Assembly: GCA_905221605.1 (NCBI GenBank)
Contig: CAJNDS010000058.1
Location: 708,492-756,991, forward strand
Source: Symbiodinium natans
Lineage: Eukaryota > Sar > Dinophyceae > Suessiales > Symbiodiniaceae
DNA: 48,500 nt
Reading direction: 5' to 3'
The position numbers and the translations under genes were made by a program. The notes beneath the pieces are model-generated. The model was not told the origin of the DNA. It searched no databases and worked only from the letters and a program-made list of their open reading frames with translations. Shown here piece by piece: positions 31,960 to 42,034 of this stretch. The first letter of the stretch is position 1, and the number at the start of each line of letters is the position of its first letter.

Positions 31960-32115
31960 GATAATAGGGTAATAGGGTAATATAGGGTTATAGGGTTCTA
32001 GGGTTCTAGGGTTCTAGGGTTATCGGTTATCGGGTTATAGGGTTAAAGGGTTATAGGGTTATAGGGTTATAGGGTTGTAGAGTTATAGGGATATAGGGTT
32101 ATAGGGCTTCGGGCT
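31960..32115. repeat. AGGGTTAT/AGGGTTCT variant array
   Basis: Octamer and nonamer variants of the telomere word (GGGTTATA, GGGTTCTA) over 150 bp, adjoining the canonical array on its left. Confidence 0.9.
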
Positions 32116-32397
32116 TGGGATTCAGGATTGTAACTCAGGGTGTAGGGCCCTAAATCCTAAATCCTAAACCCTAAACCCTAAACCCTAAACCCTAAGAAGA
32201 CAATAGTTGAGAGGGAGCAGCCCAGAAGCATCCCTGGCATCCCAATGCTTCCACTCGCAGGTAGGCCCCAGGGAAGCGGTGAATCCCTACAGCCTCAACC
32301 ACAGTTGGGCCACATCAAGGCACTTGCTGGGGTTTAGGGTTTAGGGTTTAGGGTTTAGGGTTTAGGCTTTAGGGTTTAGGGTTTAGGGTTTGGGGTT

Positions 32398-32500
32398 CTT
32401 AGTTGCTGAGTTCATAAGCCCCTAAAAAGTGTACACTTTCAGGTTTAAAGGGGGTTATAGTATCCCAATATGTGCAAAGTGTGCTCACTCAGCTTCTAAG
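32398..32500. mobile_element. Small TIR element, family III
   Basis: 103 bp with ends CTTAGTTGCTGAGT and ACTCAGCTTCTAAG (inverted). The interior GTGTACACTTTCAG and GTGCAAAGTGTGCTC are shared with the copy at 46166-46269. The surrounding TTTAGGG (32335-32395) hides any target duplication. Confidence 0.85.
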
Positions 32501-32867
32501 GACCCCAAGCCCTCACTGCCCTAAGCCCGCCAACTCCCTTAACCCTGAACCTTAAACCCTAAACCCTAAATCCTGAACCCTAAACCCTAAACCCGAACTT
32601 CCGACCCAGTCCGCATTTCTTGAGTGTGCAACCCTCGGTTCCGCAGCAGCTCTCTAAATAAGTCTCGGGCTCCCAAGTAACAAGACCCCAAATACCAGGG
32701 CTTTTGGTTTGGCTTCCCTAAACCGTAAACCCTAAACCCTAAAACCTGAACCCTGAACCCCCTGAACCCCCTGAACCCTAAACCCTAATTAAACCCTAAA
32801 CCTTGAACCCTGAACCCTAACCCTAAACCCTTAACCCTAAACCCCACTCAAAACACTGAGCCCTGCC

Positions 32868-33140
32868 CGTAAATACCCTTCGGCTGCGCTTCGTCAATCT
32901 CAGTGCACTGGCGTGAGAACACCTCCGGGTCGACGAGGGTCTCTGGGTCGGACATCCTTTCGTTATCTGGAGAATGTAGGGTGTAGGGTTTAGGGTTTAG
33001 GGTTTGGGGTTTAGGGTTTAGGGTTTAGGGTTTGGGGTTTAGGGTTTAGGGTTGCGTGTTTTGGGAGGAGCTTTCAGGGTTTGCTGCAGGAGTTTGGGCT
33101 TTTGAGGACAGTGAGGTCGTTCTCCGGCATGTACTTGTGG
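32868..33140 (-). other. Two exon-like islands, minus strand
   Basis: The minus strand reads HKYMPENDLTVLKSPNS at about 33075-33135 and SDPETLVDPEVFSRQCTEI at about 32880-32950, separated by TTTAGGG (32980-33052). Both have convincing protein composition and no stops. The gene is unidentified. Confidence 0.4.
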
Positions 33141-33164
33141 GCGTAACACCCTAGACTCTAAACC

Positions 33165-33362
33165 TAACCCCCTAAACCCCTAAACCCTAAACCCCTAAAC
33201 CCCTAAACCCTGAACCCTAAGCCCCTAAACCCCTAAACCCCTAAACCCCTAAACCCCTAAAACCCTAAACCCCTAAACCCCTAAACCCCTAAACCCCTAA
33301 ACCCCTAAACCCTAAACCCCTAAACCCCTAAACCCTAAACCCTAAACCCCTAAACCCCTAAG
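33165..33362. repeat. (CCCCTAAA)n octamer array
   Basis: About 24 octamers with an extra C relative to the heptamer, with occasional CCCTAAA. A local variant expansion. Confidence 0.95.
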
Positions 33363-33837
33363 TCCGAAGCAACTTAGAGCAGAAAAGGCCACCAACCGCA
33401 CTTGGCCAGCAAGCCTGTGGGTCGTAGTGCTCAGGGTATAGGGTTTAGGGTTTAGGGTTTAGGGTTTAGGGGTTAGGTAGGGCTTGAGGGCTTCAGGGTT
33501 TTTTCGGGTTCAAGGGTTTCAAGGTTGAGGGTTTGTGACTCTGAAGATCATGAACCTTCAACCCGCACGCCCCATTTCTCAAAGCTGGTTTCCGGGTTTA
33601 AGGCCGAAGTTCTAAAGAACCTGAAGCCCGAAACTCCTAAGCCAAAGGGTGGGAGCCCTGAAACCTCACAAGGATCGTGAACTCTAGGCGTGGAGTATTG
33701 ATACGCCGTCAACACCATGCGGAAGTGTAGCCGACCAATTGCCCAGACCTAAACCATAAACCCTAAACCCCAAACCCTCAACCCCTCAAACCCCAAACCC
33801 TGAACCCCAAAACAGAAACCCTAAACCCCAAACCCCC

Positions 33838-34082
33838 CTAAACCCTAAACCCTAAACCCTAAACCCTAAACCCTAAACCCTAAACCCTAAACCCCCCCTA
33901 GTTTGGATTTGGAGGGCTGAGGCTGAAGGCTTTGAGGACTTGTCGGTAATGAAGCTCGGGTTGAGGCTTGAAGGCTCAAAGGCCCAGGTTTAGGGTTTAG
34001 GGTTTAGGGTTTAGGGTTTAGGGTTTAGGGTTTAGGGTTTAGGGTTTAGGGTTTAGGGTTTAGGGTTTAGGGTTTAGTAGGG
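33838..34082. repeat. CCCTAAA and TTTAGGG tracts
   Basis: C-rich at 33838-33897 and G-rich at 33990-34080 (13 pure heptamers), separated by a 90-bp island without a clear frame. Confidence 0.9.
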
Positions 34083-34420
34083 TACTGCCTAGACCCTAAA
34101 CCCGCCACCGAAATCTGCCCCTGCGGTCCTTGAGATGTTTGACAAAACCTGAGAGCTTCGGCTTGGCAGATACCAAAATGGGGTTTAGGGTTTAGGGTTT
34201 CGGGTTTAGGGTTTAGGGTTTAGGGTTTAGGGTTTGTCAAGCCAGTACAACCTGCAAACCCTAAAAAAACGAGAACAAGGGCGATAGGACCTAAGCAGAT
34301 TTATCCTCCAAGGAGATTTATCCTCCTTAGTTCATATATAGAACTTGAGACAAGGGCAGTAGGAGTTGACAAACAGTTGGGCAAACCCTGCAAACCCTGT
34401 AAGCCCCAAACCCTAAACCC

Positions 34421-34555
34421 TGCCACCCTGCCACCCTGCCACCCTGCCACCCTGCCCCTGCCACCCTGCCACCCTGCCACCCTGCCACCCTGCCACCCTG
34501 CCACCCTGCCACCCTGCCACCCTGCCACCCTGCCACCCTGCCACCCTGCCACCCT
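34421..34555. repeat. (TGCCACCC)n octamer array
   Basis: Sixteen octamers with one shortened unit near 34457, embedded in CCCTAAA sequence. Gly/Trp/Gln- and Pro/His-rich frames across it are artefacts. The word differs from the telomere word, so this is an independent expansion. Confidence 0.95.
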
Positions 34556-34604
34556 AAACCCTAAACCCTAAACCCTAAACCCTAAACCCTGCAAGCCTCA
34601 TGGG

Positions 34605-35480
34605 CAGACCGGGTGGCCGAGACCTGCTTGTTGAAGCCCTCCGGCATGTCCAGTGAGTCCGCCATGGGCACGCAAGGCCCCATGATGGTTTAGGGTTTAG
34701 GGTTTAGGGCTTCGGGTTCAGGGCTTAGGGTTTAGGGTTGAGGGTTGAGGGTTTAGGGCTCAGGGTTTAGGGGTTCCTGAGGTAGGGTTCGAAACCCTAA
34801 AACCGTAAACCCCCCAGGCCCTATTCCCTGTACAAGTACCCGTTGCTTCTGGTGGTTTCGGATTTTAGGGTTTAGGGTTTAGGGTTTAGGGTTTAGGATT
34901 TAGGGTTTAGGGTTTAGGGTTTAGGGTTTGGGGTCTTTCGGGTCGATCTTCCATAGCCATGAGCTACGTTTCTACCCTCCGGGTCGACCTTGTCTCGCAA
35001 AAGGCCCACGCAAGCCGACCGAAGCATCTTGGGTTTGGGGTTTAGGCTTTGGGGTTTTGGGGCTTAGGGTTTAGGGTTTGGGGCTTCGGGGTGTCAGGGT
35101 TCAGGGTTTAGAGTTTGGGGTTTCCGGGCTTATGGTTTGGGGCTTGGGTTTTGGGGTTTCGGGCCTTAGGGGTCTGGGCCCTAGGCCATCAAGCCCCCCG
35201 AAATCCCTTAAACCCTAACCCAAAGCCCCTGCTATTGTGGCACTACTTCTTACTGCTCTTGTTATGGTTCCTGTTACTACTGCTAACCCTAAACCCTAAA
35301 CCCTAAACCCTAAACCCTAAACCCTAAACCCTAAACCCTAAACCCTAAACCCTAAACCCTAAACCCTAAACCCTAAACCCTAGACCGGGTGGATTGCATG
35401 TTGGAGCTTTGGGGTCCAGAGAGCGGGATTGGTTGTGCATGTGGTGTCCACGTGATTTTCAGCCGCTACACTTTCTGTCA
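34605..35480 (-). other. Three exon-like islands between telomere-like tracts
   Basis: The minus strand is open at about 35396-35475 (DTTCTTNPALWTPKLQHAIH), 34945-35030 (RDKVDPEGRNVAHGYG) and 34610-34688 (CVPMADSLDMPEGFNKQV). TTTAGGG (34866-34928) and a 98-bp CCCTAAA tract (35284-35382) separate them. They are probably exons of a minus-strand gene. I do not recognise the product and could not verify the joins. Confidence 0.4.
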
Positions 35481-35769
35481 AGGACAGAAGGGTTTAGGGT
35501 TTAGGGTTTAGGGTTTCGGGTTTCGGGTTTAGGGTTTAGGGTTTAGGGCTTAGGGTTTACCCCGCAAGCACCCTCGCCAGCACACAGCGGTCATAAACGA
35601 AAACTCTGAACCTAAACCCGCCTAAGCCCGAAACCCTTAAGGCACAAATGCCCCATCCGAAAGCCCTAGACAGCAAGTCATCACGGTTTAGGGTTTAGGG
35701 TTTAGGGTTGAGGGTTTTATATTCCCTTGAAAGGGTATATATAAACAAGAGATATAAGGTACGTATTCC

Positions 35770-35832
35770 GAGCCAGCAGGTAAATGCCTCATCCTCCGTA
35801 GCGCCAGATGGCTCTTGTGCCACCGCTCGAAG
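35770..35832 (-). other. Exon-like island
   Basis: The minus strand reads FERWHKSHLALRRMRHL with no stop. It continues the series of minus-strand islands at 34.6-35.5 kb. The product is unknown. Confidence 0.35.
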
Positions 35833-36475
35833 GTTTAGCCTCGCCCCCAAGAAGGTACTCCCCTGAACCCTAAACCCTAAGCCCTGAGCCCTAAGCCCTA
35901 AGCCCCAAGCCCTAAGCCCGAAGCACTAAGCCCGAACACCCGAGCTTTGGGGTTACGGCCCTTTTGGGGCTTCTTTCCCTTGAGGGTTGAGGGATACATT
36001 AGATAGGGCACGGGTTTCCGGCAGGGTCTAGGGCCAAAGGTTTAGGTTTTCTTGGAGTGGCCTGCATGGCATACACGCACAATGCCCTAAGAAATATTGA
36101 AAAAAGAACGCATCGAAATCCAAAGCCTTCCATAATCTACACTGAACATGTACGGGTATGGTTCTTAATGGTAGACGATGGATACCCGGATACCCCAGAG
36201 CAAACCTTCCCGGAAGGACGTCGATCATGTATATACCTGCTTTTAGCCGAGCCATGTGCCCGGAAGCAGGACCGGACTCATGGTATCGTGTCTTCGAACA
36301 CTCGCCGTCTGGCCCTAAACCCTAAACGCTAAACCCTAAACCCACCCCTCCTCGGTTGGGGTAAGGCGGGCGCAGTCGAGCGCTCAGCGAGACCAGGGCA
36401 CTGCAGGGCTGCAGAGCCCTCACCCTAACGGGTCGCCGAGCTACCAGTCGCCTAGCTTTGTAGATCTTGCATTAC

Positions 36476-36644
36476 TTGGGATATTCCCCCTTGTACTCAC
36501 AGTCCTTACTAGGGAAATTATAATGGATCTTGCATTGCTTGGGATGTGTTCCCCGTGATACTAACAGTCCTTGCTAGGGAAATTATAGTACCCCCTACTA
36601 GAATCCCCATTAAGGACTGCTGGTGTATGGGGGGAACATCTCAA
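36476..36644. mobile_element. Composite family V element with duplicated left arm
   Basis: The left arm, including its flank (GATCTTGCATTACTTGGGAT / GATCTTGCATTGCTTGGGAT), occurs twice in tandem, at 36462 and about 36527, followed by a single right arm ending GGGGAACATCTCAA. A partial duplication or nested insertion explains the 169-bp length. Confidence 0.75.
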
Positions 36645-37125
36645 AGTGTTCCCCAAACCCGACCAAATTTGCTCGAGAGAGGTGCCAGAGGCACCTGCTC
36701 AACTTTTTTGGGCTTTTGGCCTCTGCAAGCCTCTGGGAGGCCTGGGAGGCCCCTGAGGACTCGGACCCTGAAAGGCTGGGCACCTTGGCCCTGTAAGGCC
36801 TCTGGCCTGAACAGGCTCTCTGGCCGAAGACGTCCCCGAGCGCAAAACCCGAAATTTCGCTCTGATGCTTTCACTCTTTCAGTAGGACAACACATCTTTG
36901 TGGGAACATGTTTCCCCGAGCCGATGAGACAAGTGCGGCCGGAGACGGCCCCCAGCGCACAGCCTGAGTTTTCGCTCGGATGCTTCCAGTGTCCTTCACA
37001 GGACAAAGCATCTTCATGGCGACAGGCTTTCGCGATGCACCTTGGGAATCCGGAGTCGATGAAAAAAGCAATGAGAATGAGAAGGCTGTCCAGCTGAAGA
37101 TGTCCCCAACCCTCAACCCTCAACC
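36645..37125. other. GC-rich region with a diverged tandem duplication
   Basis: Two diverged units of roughly 120 bp (from about 36820 and 36938) share words such as TTTCGCTC-GATGCTT, AGGACAA and CATCTT. Both strands carry open frames of more than 180 codons, so coding cannot be assigned. One plus frame ends GVDEKSNENEKAVQLKMS. There are no telomere repeats inside. Confidence 0.4.
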
Positions 37126-37354
37126 CTAAGCCCGGTATGTATGGGGCCAGGGTGGTCAGCTTGCACGACGCAAGCCCGGTCCCACATGCCAGGGCAAGCG
37201 AACTGCACACGCAGTGAGTCGAGCCTTATCTAGGGCTCAGGGTTTAGGGCTTAGAGTTCAGGGTTTAGCGTTTAGGGTTTAAGGTTTACTTGCAACCCCA
37301 ATTCATCGGTTTACCCCATAAAACTGTAGGTACTTGGGGTTACAGGTAGGGTTT

Positions 37355-37471
37355 ACTTGGAGGTTCATGGATACTTATGACCCCGCTTATGAGTCCACTT
37401 ATAACCTACTTCGGGGACTTAGGGGCAAGTACAGTTATAATTGGCGTTATAAGTACCCTGAACCTCCAAGT
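37355..37471. mobile_element. Family IV TIR element, uninterrupted copy
   Basis: 117 bp with ends ACTTGGAGGTTCATGG and the complement of ACTTGGAGGTTCAGGG, flanked by AGGGTTT and AGGGTTC. It serves as the reference for the two copies that carry a central telomere tract. Confidence 0.85.
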
Positions 37472-37627
37472 AGGGTTCACAGCACTAAGCAGAGAGTTCC
37501 CCGAACCCAAACGAAACCCCAAAGCCTAAACTCTCAACCCTACACCCCACTTCTGACTTCTGGGACACCCCTACGCCCTAAAACCCTAAACCCTAAACCA
37601 TAACACCAAACGCTGACTTCGGGAGCT

Positions 37628-37688
37628 GGACCCCGTCATGGTGGCCACAAGCAGAACCGCAGCCACCACAGCCTTGAAGGGCTTCGGG
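37628..37688 (-). other. Exon-like island with hydrophobic stretch
   Basis: The minus strand reads FKAVVAAVLLVATMTGSSS, a signal-peptide or membrane-like segment, with no start codon visible in frame close by. It would be an early exon of a secreted or membrane protein if real. Confidence 0.3.
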
Positions 37689-37739
37689 TTTACTTAGGGT
37701 TCAGGGTTCAGGGTTCACGGTTCAGGGTTTAGTGTTTGG

Positions 37740-38580
37740 GGTCTAGGGTGTGTCAGGGGAGGGCGCGCGCTCGGGTGTGAAACACCCCGGGCCGCGCGCT
37801 CGCGTTGCCCGTCAACCCACCCCGGCCACCCAAACTATACTCTATTAGGGTTTAGGGTTTATGGAATTTATTTTCTTGTGCCCTGATGCTTGCTTTGATG
37901 TTTTTAAAGTTGCGCTGTTAGGGTTTAAGCTGGGGTTGGGGGTAGCCTCGGCCCTTTTCGGGCCTTCGGCGTGTCAGGGCCCGTAGAGGCCCTCATTCAT
38001 TTGAAGGTCAGGGAAACCCTTTATTTGCTTTGAAGGCCTTCGTAGGGTTTTGCGGTGTTAGGGTTTAGCCCTTTTGGGGCCTTGGGCACGTCAGGGCCCG
38101 TAGAGGCCTTTGCTGATTTGGGGGGTTTCTGGGCTAGGCCCTTGGCCTACGGGGGGGCCCATGGCCTGGGGGGGTCCTTGCCCTTGCCCCAAATAAAGGT
38201 CCTTGCGCCGCGGGCCGCCAGGCTCGCTTGGCCCGGGCCTTGGCCCGAGGGCCCTTTGCCAGGGAGCCCTTGGCCTGGGGGCCCTTGACCCGGCCTTGGT
38301 GGGGGAGGCGCTTGACCCGAAAAGTTTGGGTCGGGGCCGGCGAGCCCTTGGTTCGGGGACGCTTGGCAAAGGGGGGGCTCGAAAATCCGGCAAAAACCCC
38401 AAATTGACCCCGAGTACTGACGTTGTCGTAAATAGGCCGATGTGGCCTGTCCAGGACAGACGGTGAAGCTTAACCTTTCCGTTTCTCTTTTCGCTTGGGC
38501 GCTCGGGCTGTAAGGCCCTCGGCCGAGCGTTCGGGGTCTGTCGCTCGACGGAAGCGACCCCTCACTTAGTTTAGGGGCTT
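37740..38580. other. GC-rich region without assigned gene
   Basis: Rich in GGCCCTTGG/CCCGGGCC words from 38040 to 38390, with open frames on both strands caused by base composition. Two copies of a phrase around GGCACGTCAGGGCCCGTAGAGGCC (about 37966 and 38086) show an internal duplication. No family is recognised. Confidence 0.5.
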
Positions 38581-38765
38581 CGGGTTTACAGGGGCGTAAC
38601 GGGGGTGTAAGGTATAAAGGGGGGTACATGGGGGTATGAGGGGGGTAAAAGGGGAGTATAGGGGGGTACAAGGGGGGGTATAAGGTATAAGGGGGGTATA
38701 GGGGGTAAGGGGGTATGCGGGGGGTTTAAGGGGAGTATTAGGGGGGTATAAGGGGTTCAGGGTTG
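38580..38765. repeat. GGGGGTATAAGG purine-rich repeat
   Basis: An irregular GGGG(G)TATAAGG/GGGGTACA repeat of about 170 bp. Tyr/Pro-rich frames on the other strand are artefacts. Confidence 0.85.
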
Positions 38766-39954
38766 AGGGTTTAGAGGGTTTAGGGTTCAAGGTTTATAGA
38801 GTTTAGGCTTTAGGGTTTATAGGGTCTATAGGGTGCAGGGTTCACAGAGTTTAGGGTTTATAGGGTTAGAGTTTAAGCTTTATAGAATTTAGCATTTAGA
38901 CTTAGGGGTGATACGGCGTAGGGCTCAAGGTTAGCTCAGGGTTTACGGCTTGTCGGGTACGGGTTTAGGGTTTCTAGGATCTCGAAGGTCCGGGAGCTTC
39001 TTTCGAGCTCTAGAAGCTGACCCGTGGGGCTAAGGTGCCTTGCGCTTGGGCTGTTTAGGGTTTAGGGTTTAGGGTTGAGGGTCTAGGGTTTCGGGTTTAG
39101 GGTTTAGGGTTGTGGGTGTACAGGGCTTTTATGGGGCCTCCGGGTCCAGGGAGGGCTTTAGGGCTTTAGGTCTTAGGGATTGTAGGGTTTACGGCTTCTT
39201 TAGGGCTTTGGCATTTTTAGGGTTTAGGGTGTAGGACTGAGGCCTTGAGGGCTTGAGGGCTTGAGGGCTTGAGGTGGGGTAGGTAGGAAATGGCTCAGGG
39301 ACCGAGATGTCGGATCCGGATGTGCATTTCTAGGCGTTGGATTCTGGGATATGCATTTCGCATTTCTCATTTCCGGGCAGGCCCCAGTGGTTGTTGGATA
39401 TGCATGTTGGAAGTGCACTTTCCGGCCCCTGAATTTGTGATGTTGCTGAGCTTACGGCCGCGCAAACCCTGATTTTTGGAAACGTAGTTTTGGGTTGGAT
39501 GTTGATTGATCCTTTTTAATTCCTTCATCATCAACGCACGGCGGAAGCCTAGAGCTTATAGGGTCTTTTTTGATGGTTTAGGGTTTCGGGGTTTGGGGCT
39601 TTCGTATTTGGCTTGTGGACTCCGGTTTAAGGGTTTTAGGGTTTGGGCGCTTTGGGCAACCCTAAACCCTCAACCCTCAACCCTAAACCCTTAACCCTAA
39701 ACCCTATAGTGGCGACCTAGCAGTTAGAATATTGGAAAACGGGCAGGGACCAGTTAGAATATTTGTGGTGCGGAGGGTAAACGGCCAGATTTTACCCTCG
39801 GGCCAAAACTAGCAGTTAGAATATTTGTTTTCCAGAACCAGCAGTTAGAATATTATTATTCCAGAACTAGCAGTCAGAATATTTCTTGGCCAAAACTAGC
39901 AGTGAAAATGTTTCTTGGCCAAAACTAAACGGGGTTCCTGGTTTTTATGGTTTG

Positions 39955-40818
39955 GAAAACAGAATGAGCAGATAGAATATTTCTGAGGGCAGGGGGTTGG
40001 GGCCTTCTCCAGGGCTCTTTCAGGCCTTCCTGGCCTGCACGGCTCCTTGCAGAACCAGCATATAGAATATTTCTGGGGGCAGGGGTTGGGGCCTTCTTCA
40101 GGGCTCTTTCAGGCCTTCCTGACCTTCACGGCTCCTTGCAGAACCAGCAGATAGAATATTTCTGGGGGCGCCTTCTTCAGGGCTCTTTCAGGCCTTCCTG
40201 ACCTTCACGGCTCCTTGCAGAACCAGCAGATAGAATATTTCTGGGGGCGGGGGGTTGGGGCCTTTTTCCTGGCCTTCACGGCTCCTTGCGGGTTGGGGCC
40301 TTCTCCAGGGCTCTTTCAGGCCTTCCTGGCCTGCATGGCTCCTTGCAGAACCAGCATATAGAATATTTCTGGGGGCAGGGGTTGGGGCCTTCTTCAGGGC
40401 TCTTTCAGGCCTTTTTGACCTTCACGGCTCCTTGCAGAACCAGCAGATAAAATATTTCTGGGGGCAGGGGGGTTGGGGCCTTCTCCAGGGCTCTTTCAGG
40501 CCTTCCTGGCCTTCACGGCTCCTTGCAGAACCAGCAGATAGAAAATTTCTTAGGGGGGTTTGGGGCCTTCTCCAGGGCTCTTTCAGGCCTTCACGGCTCC
40601 TTGCAGAACCAGCAGATAGGTTTTTTCTGGGGGGAGGGGGGTTGGGGCCTTCTCCAGGGCTCTTTCAGGCTTTGCTGGCCTTCACGGCTCCTTGCAGAAC
40701 CAGCAGATAGAATATTTCTGGGGGGAGGGGGGTTGGGGCCTTCTCCTGGCCTTCACGGCTCCTTGCAGAACCAGCAGATAGAATATTTCTGGGGGCAGGG
40801 GGGTTGGGGCCTTCTTCA
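39955..40818. repeat. Tandem repeat of about 70-95 bp inside the TIR element
   Basis: Nine units marked by CTCCTTGCAGAACCAGCAGA and AGAATATTTCTGGGGG, many with GGGGCCTTCTCCAGGGCTC; the core of the unit extends the terminal CAGTTAGAATATT motif. A 151-codon plus-strand frame is a translation of the repeat. Confidence 0.9.
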
Positions 40819-40819
40819 C

Positions 40820-41065
40820 GGAAGTGTATGCTCCAGCATATACTGGACCCGGTATATAAGTGTTATGTATATGTCTATATGCTTAAGCCACGGTCCGGAG
40901 CTTTCACCGAACCCGGAAGTGTATGCACACCACGGGCCAGCATGCACCGGACCCGGTATATTTCGTGTTCTGTATATGAATATGTCTAATTATGTATAAA
41001 CCACGGTCCGGAGCTTTCATCGAACCCGGAAGTGTAGGCACACCACGGTCCAGCATATACCGGAC
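40820..41065. repeat. Three-unit tandem repeat (GGAAGTGTATGC)
   Basis: Units start at 40820, 40915 and 41028 (95 and 113 bp apart). They share GGAAGTGTATGCACACCACG, ACCGGACCCGGTATAT and CACGGTCCGGAGCTTTCA. They lie in the right part of the TIR element. Confidence 0.85.
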
Positions 41066-41433
41066 CCGGTATATATAAGTGCATATACCCCCAGGGTTTC
41101 GATGATATAAAGAGAAAAAGGACTGCAATTTCTGAAACAATATTCTAACTGCTAGTTTTGCGCGATGGTAGATTTTTTTGAAAAAATAAAAATGTACTGG
41201 GCGGAGGGTAAACGCCAAAAAAATATATATATATATATATATATATTCTATCTGCTGGGTCGCCACTATAAACCCTAAACCCTAAACCCTAAACCCTAAA
41301 CCCTAAACCCTAAACCCTGAACCCTCAAGGGTTTTAGGGTTTAGGGTTCAAGGCTTGGGGGTTAGGGTACCTTGGGGGTGCCGCCATATGGCTGGCCGGC
41401 CTAGGCCTGAACAATGAAGAAAGATGTACCTTT

Positions 41434-41502
41434 TTAGGGTTTAGGGTTTAGGGTTTAGGGTTTAGGGTTTAGGGTTTAGGGTTTAGGGTTTAGGGTTTAG
41501 GG
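41434..41502. repeat. TTTAGGG tract
   Basis: Nine to ten pure heptamers. The rest of 41269-42030 holds short telomere-like pieces. One minus-strand island at 41880-41945 reads STRHSQQLYMASTS but is unplaced. Confidence 0.9.
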
Positions 41503-42034
41503 GTGCAATGTGTGGTTCCCACGCACACGCATACACACATATGAACTATACATTATGTATACGTATATACTATAGATTCCCAAATTACACGGGTCAAGCT
41601 GTGTTTGGCTTCTGAGGGGGGCCCTTCAACCCTAAACCCCGGACCAGAAACACCAGGGTGCAGGGTGTTTCGTTGAGGGCTTCTAGGGCTTCCCGGTACT
41701 GGGATCCCGAACAGCCTTCCGGCGCCGTTGCTGGCGAGGTACCTGGTGGCTGTCGGGTTTAGGGTGCGGGTACATAGATTTCGGGAACTACGGTCAGGGG
41801 ATGTGAAGGAAATGTCTAACCCTAAACCCTAAACCCTAAACCCCAAACCCGAAACCCTAAACATGAGTGACACATTTCGAAGTGCTGGCCATGTAGAGCT
41901 GCTGGCTGTGGCGGGTGCTCAAATGACCGCGGGGAGCTCCACCAGTGGTTTTGGGGGTTGTTGATTGAAGGGTTTAGGGTTTGCGGTTCGGGTGCTCTAA
42001 CACAGAGGGTCTCGGATTTAGGTGCGCGCGACAG

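Larger units (their letters stand above)
39707..41268. mobile_element. 1.56-kb TIR element with internal tandem repeats
   Basis: The ends TAGTGGCGACCTAGCAGTTA and the near-complement of TAGTGGCGACCCAGCAGATA are inverted. The 9-bp flank TAAACCCTA is repeated exactly on both sides (39698-39706 and 41269-41277). Subterminal copies of CAGTTAGAATATT and GGCGGAGGGTAAACG lie in both arms. No transposase frame is present, so it is non-autonomous. A 9-bp duplication fits Mutator-like elements, but because the flank is itself a telomere word it is weak evidence. Confidence 0.8.

Noticed and set aside
34301-34571. Gly-Arg-Val-Ala-Gly-Trp-Gln and Pro-Cys-His frames
   Set aside because: Direct translation of the (TGCCACCC)n array.
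36057-36332. Plus-strand frame of 91 codons
   Set aside because: It ends in telomere-repeat codons, has a competing minus frame and shows no family signature.
40255-40999. Plus-strand frames of 151 and 158 codons
   Set aside because: Periodic translations of the internal tandem repeat of the 1.56-kb TIR element; no homology and no independent coding signal.
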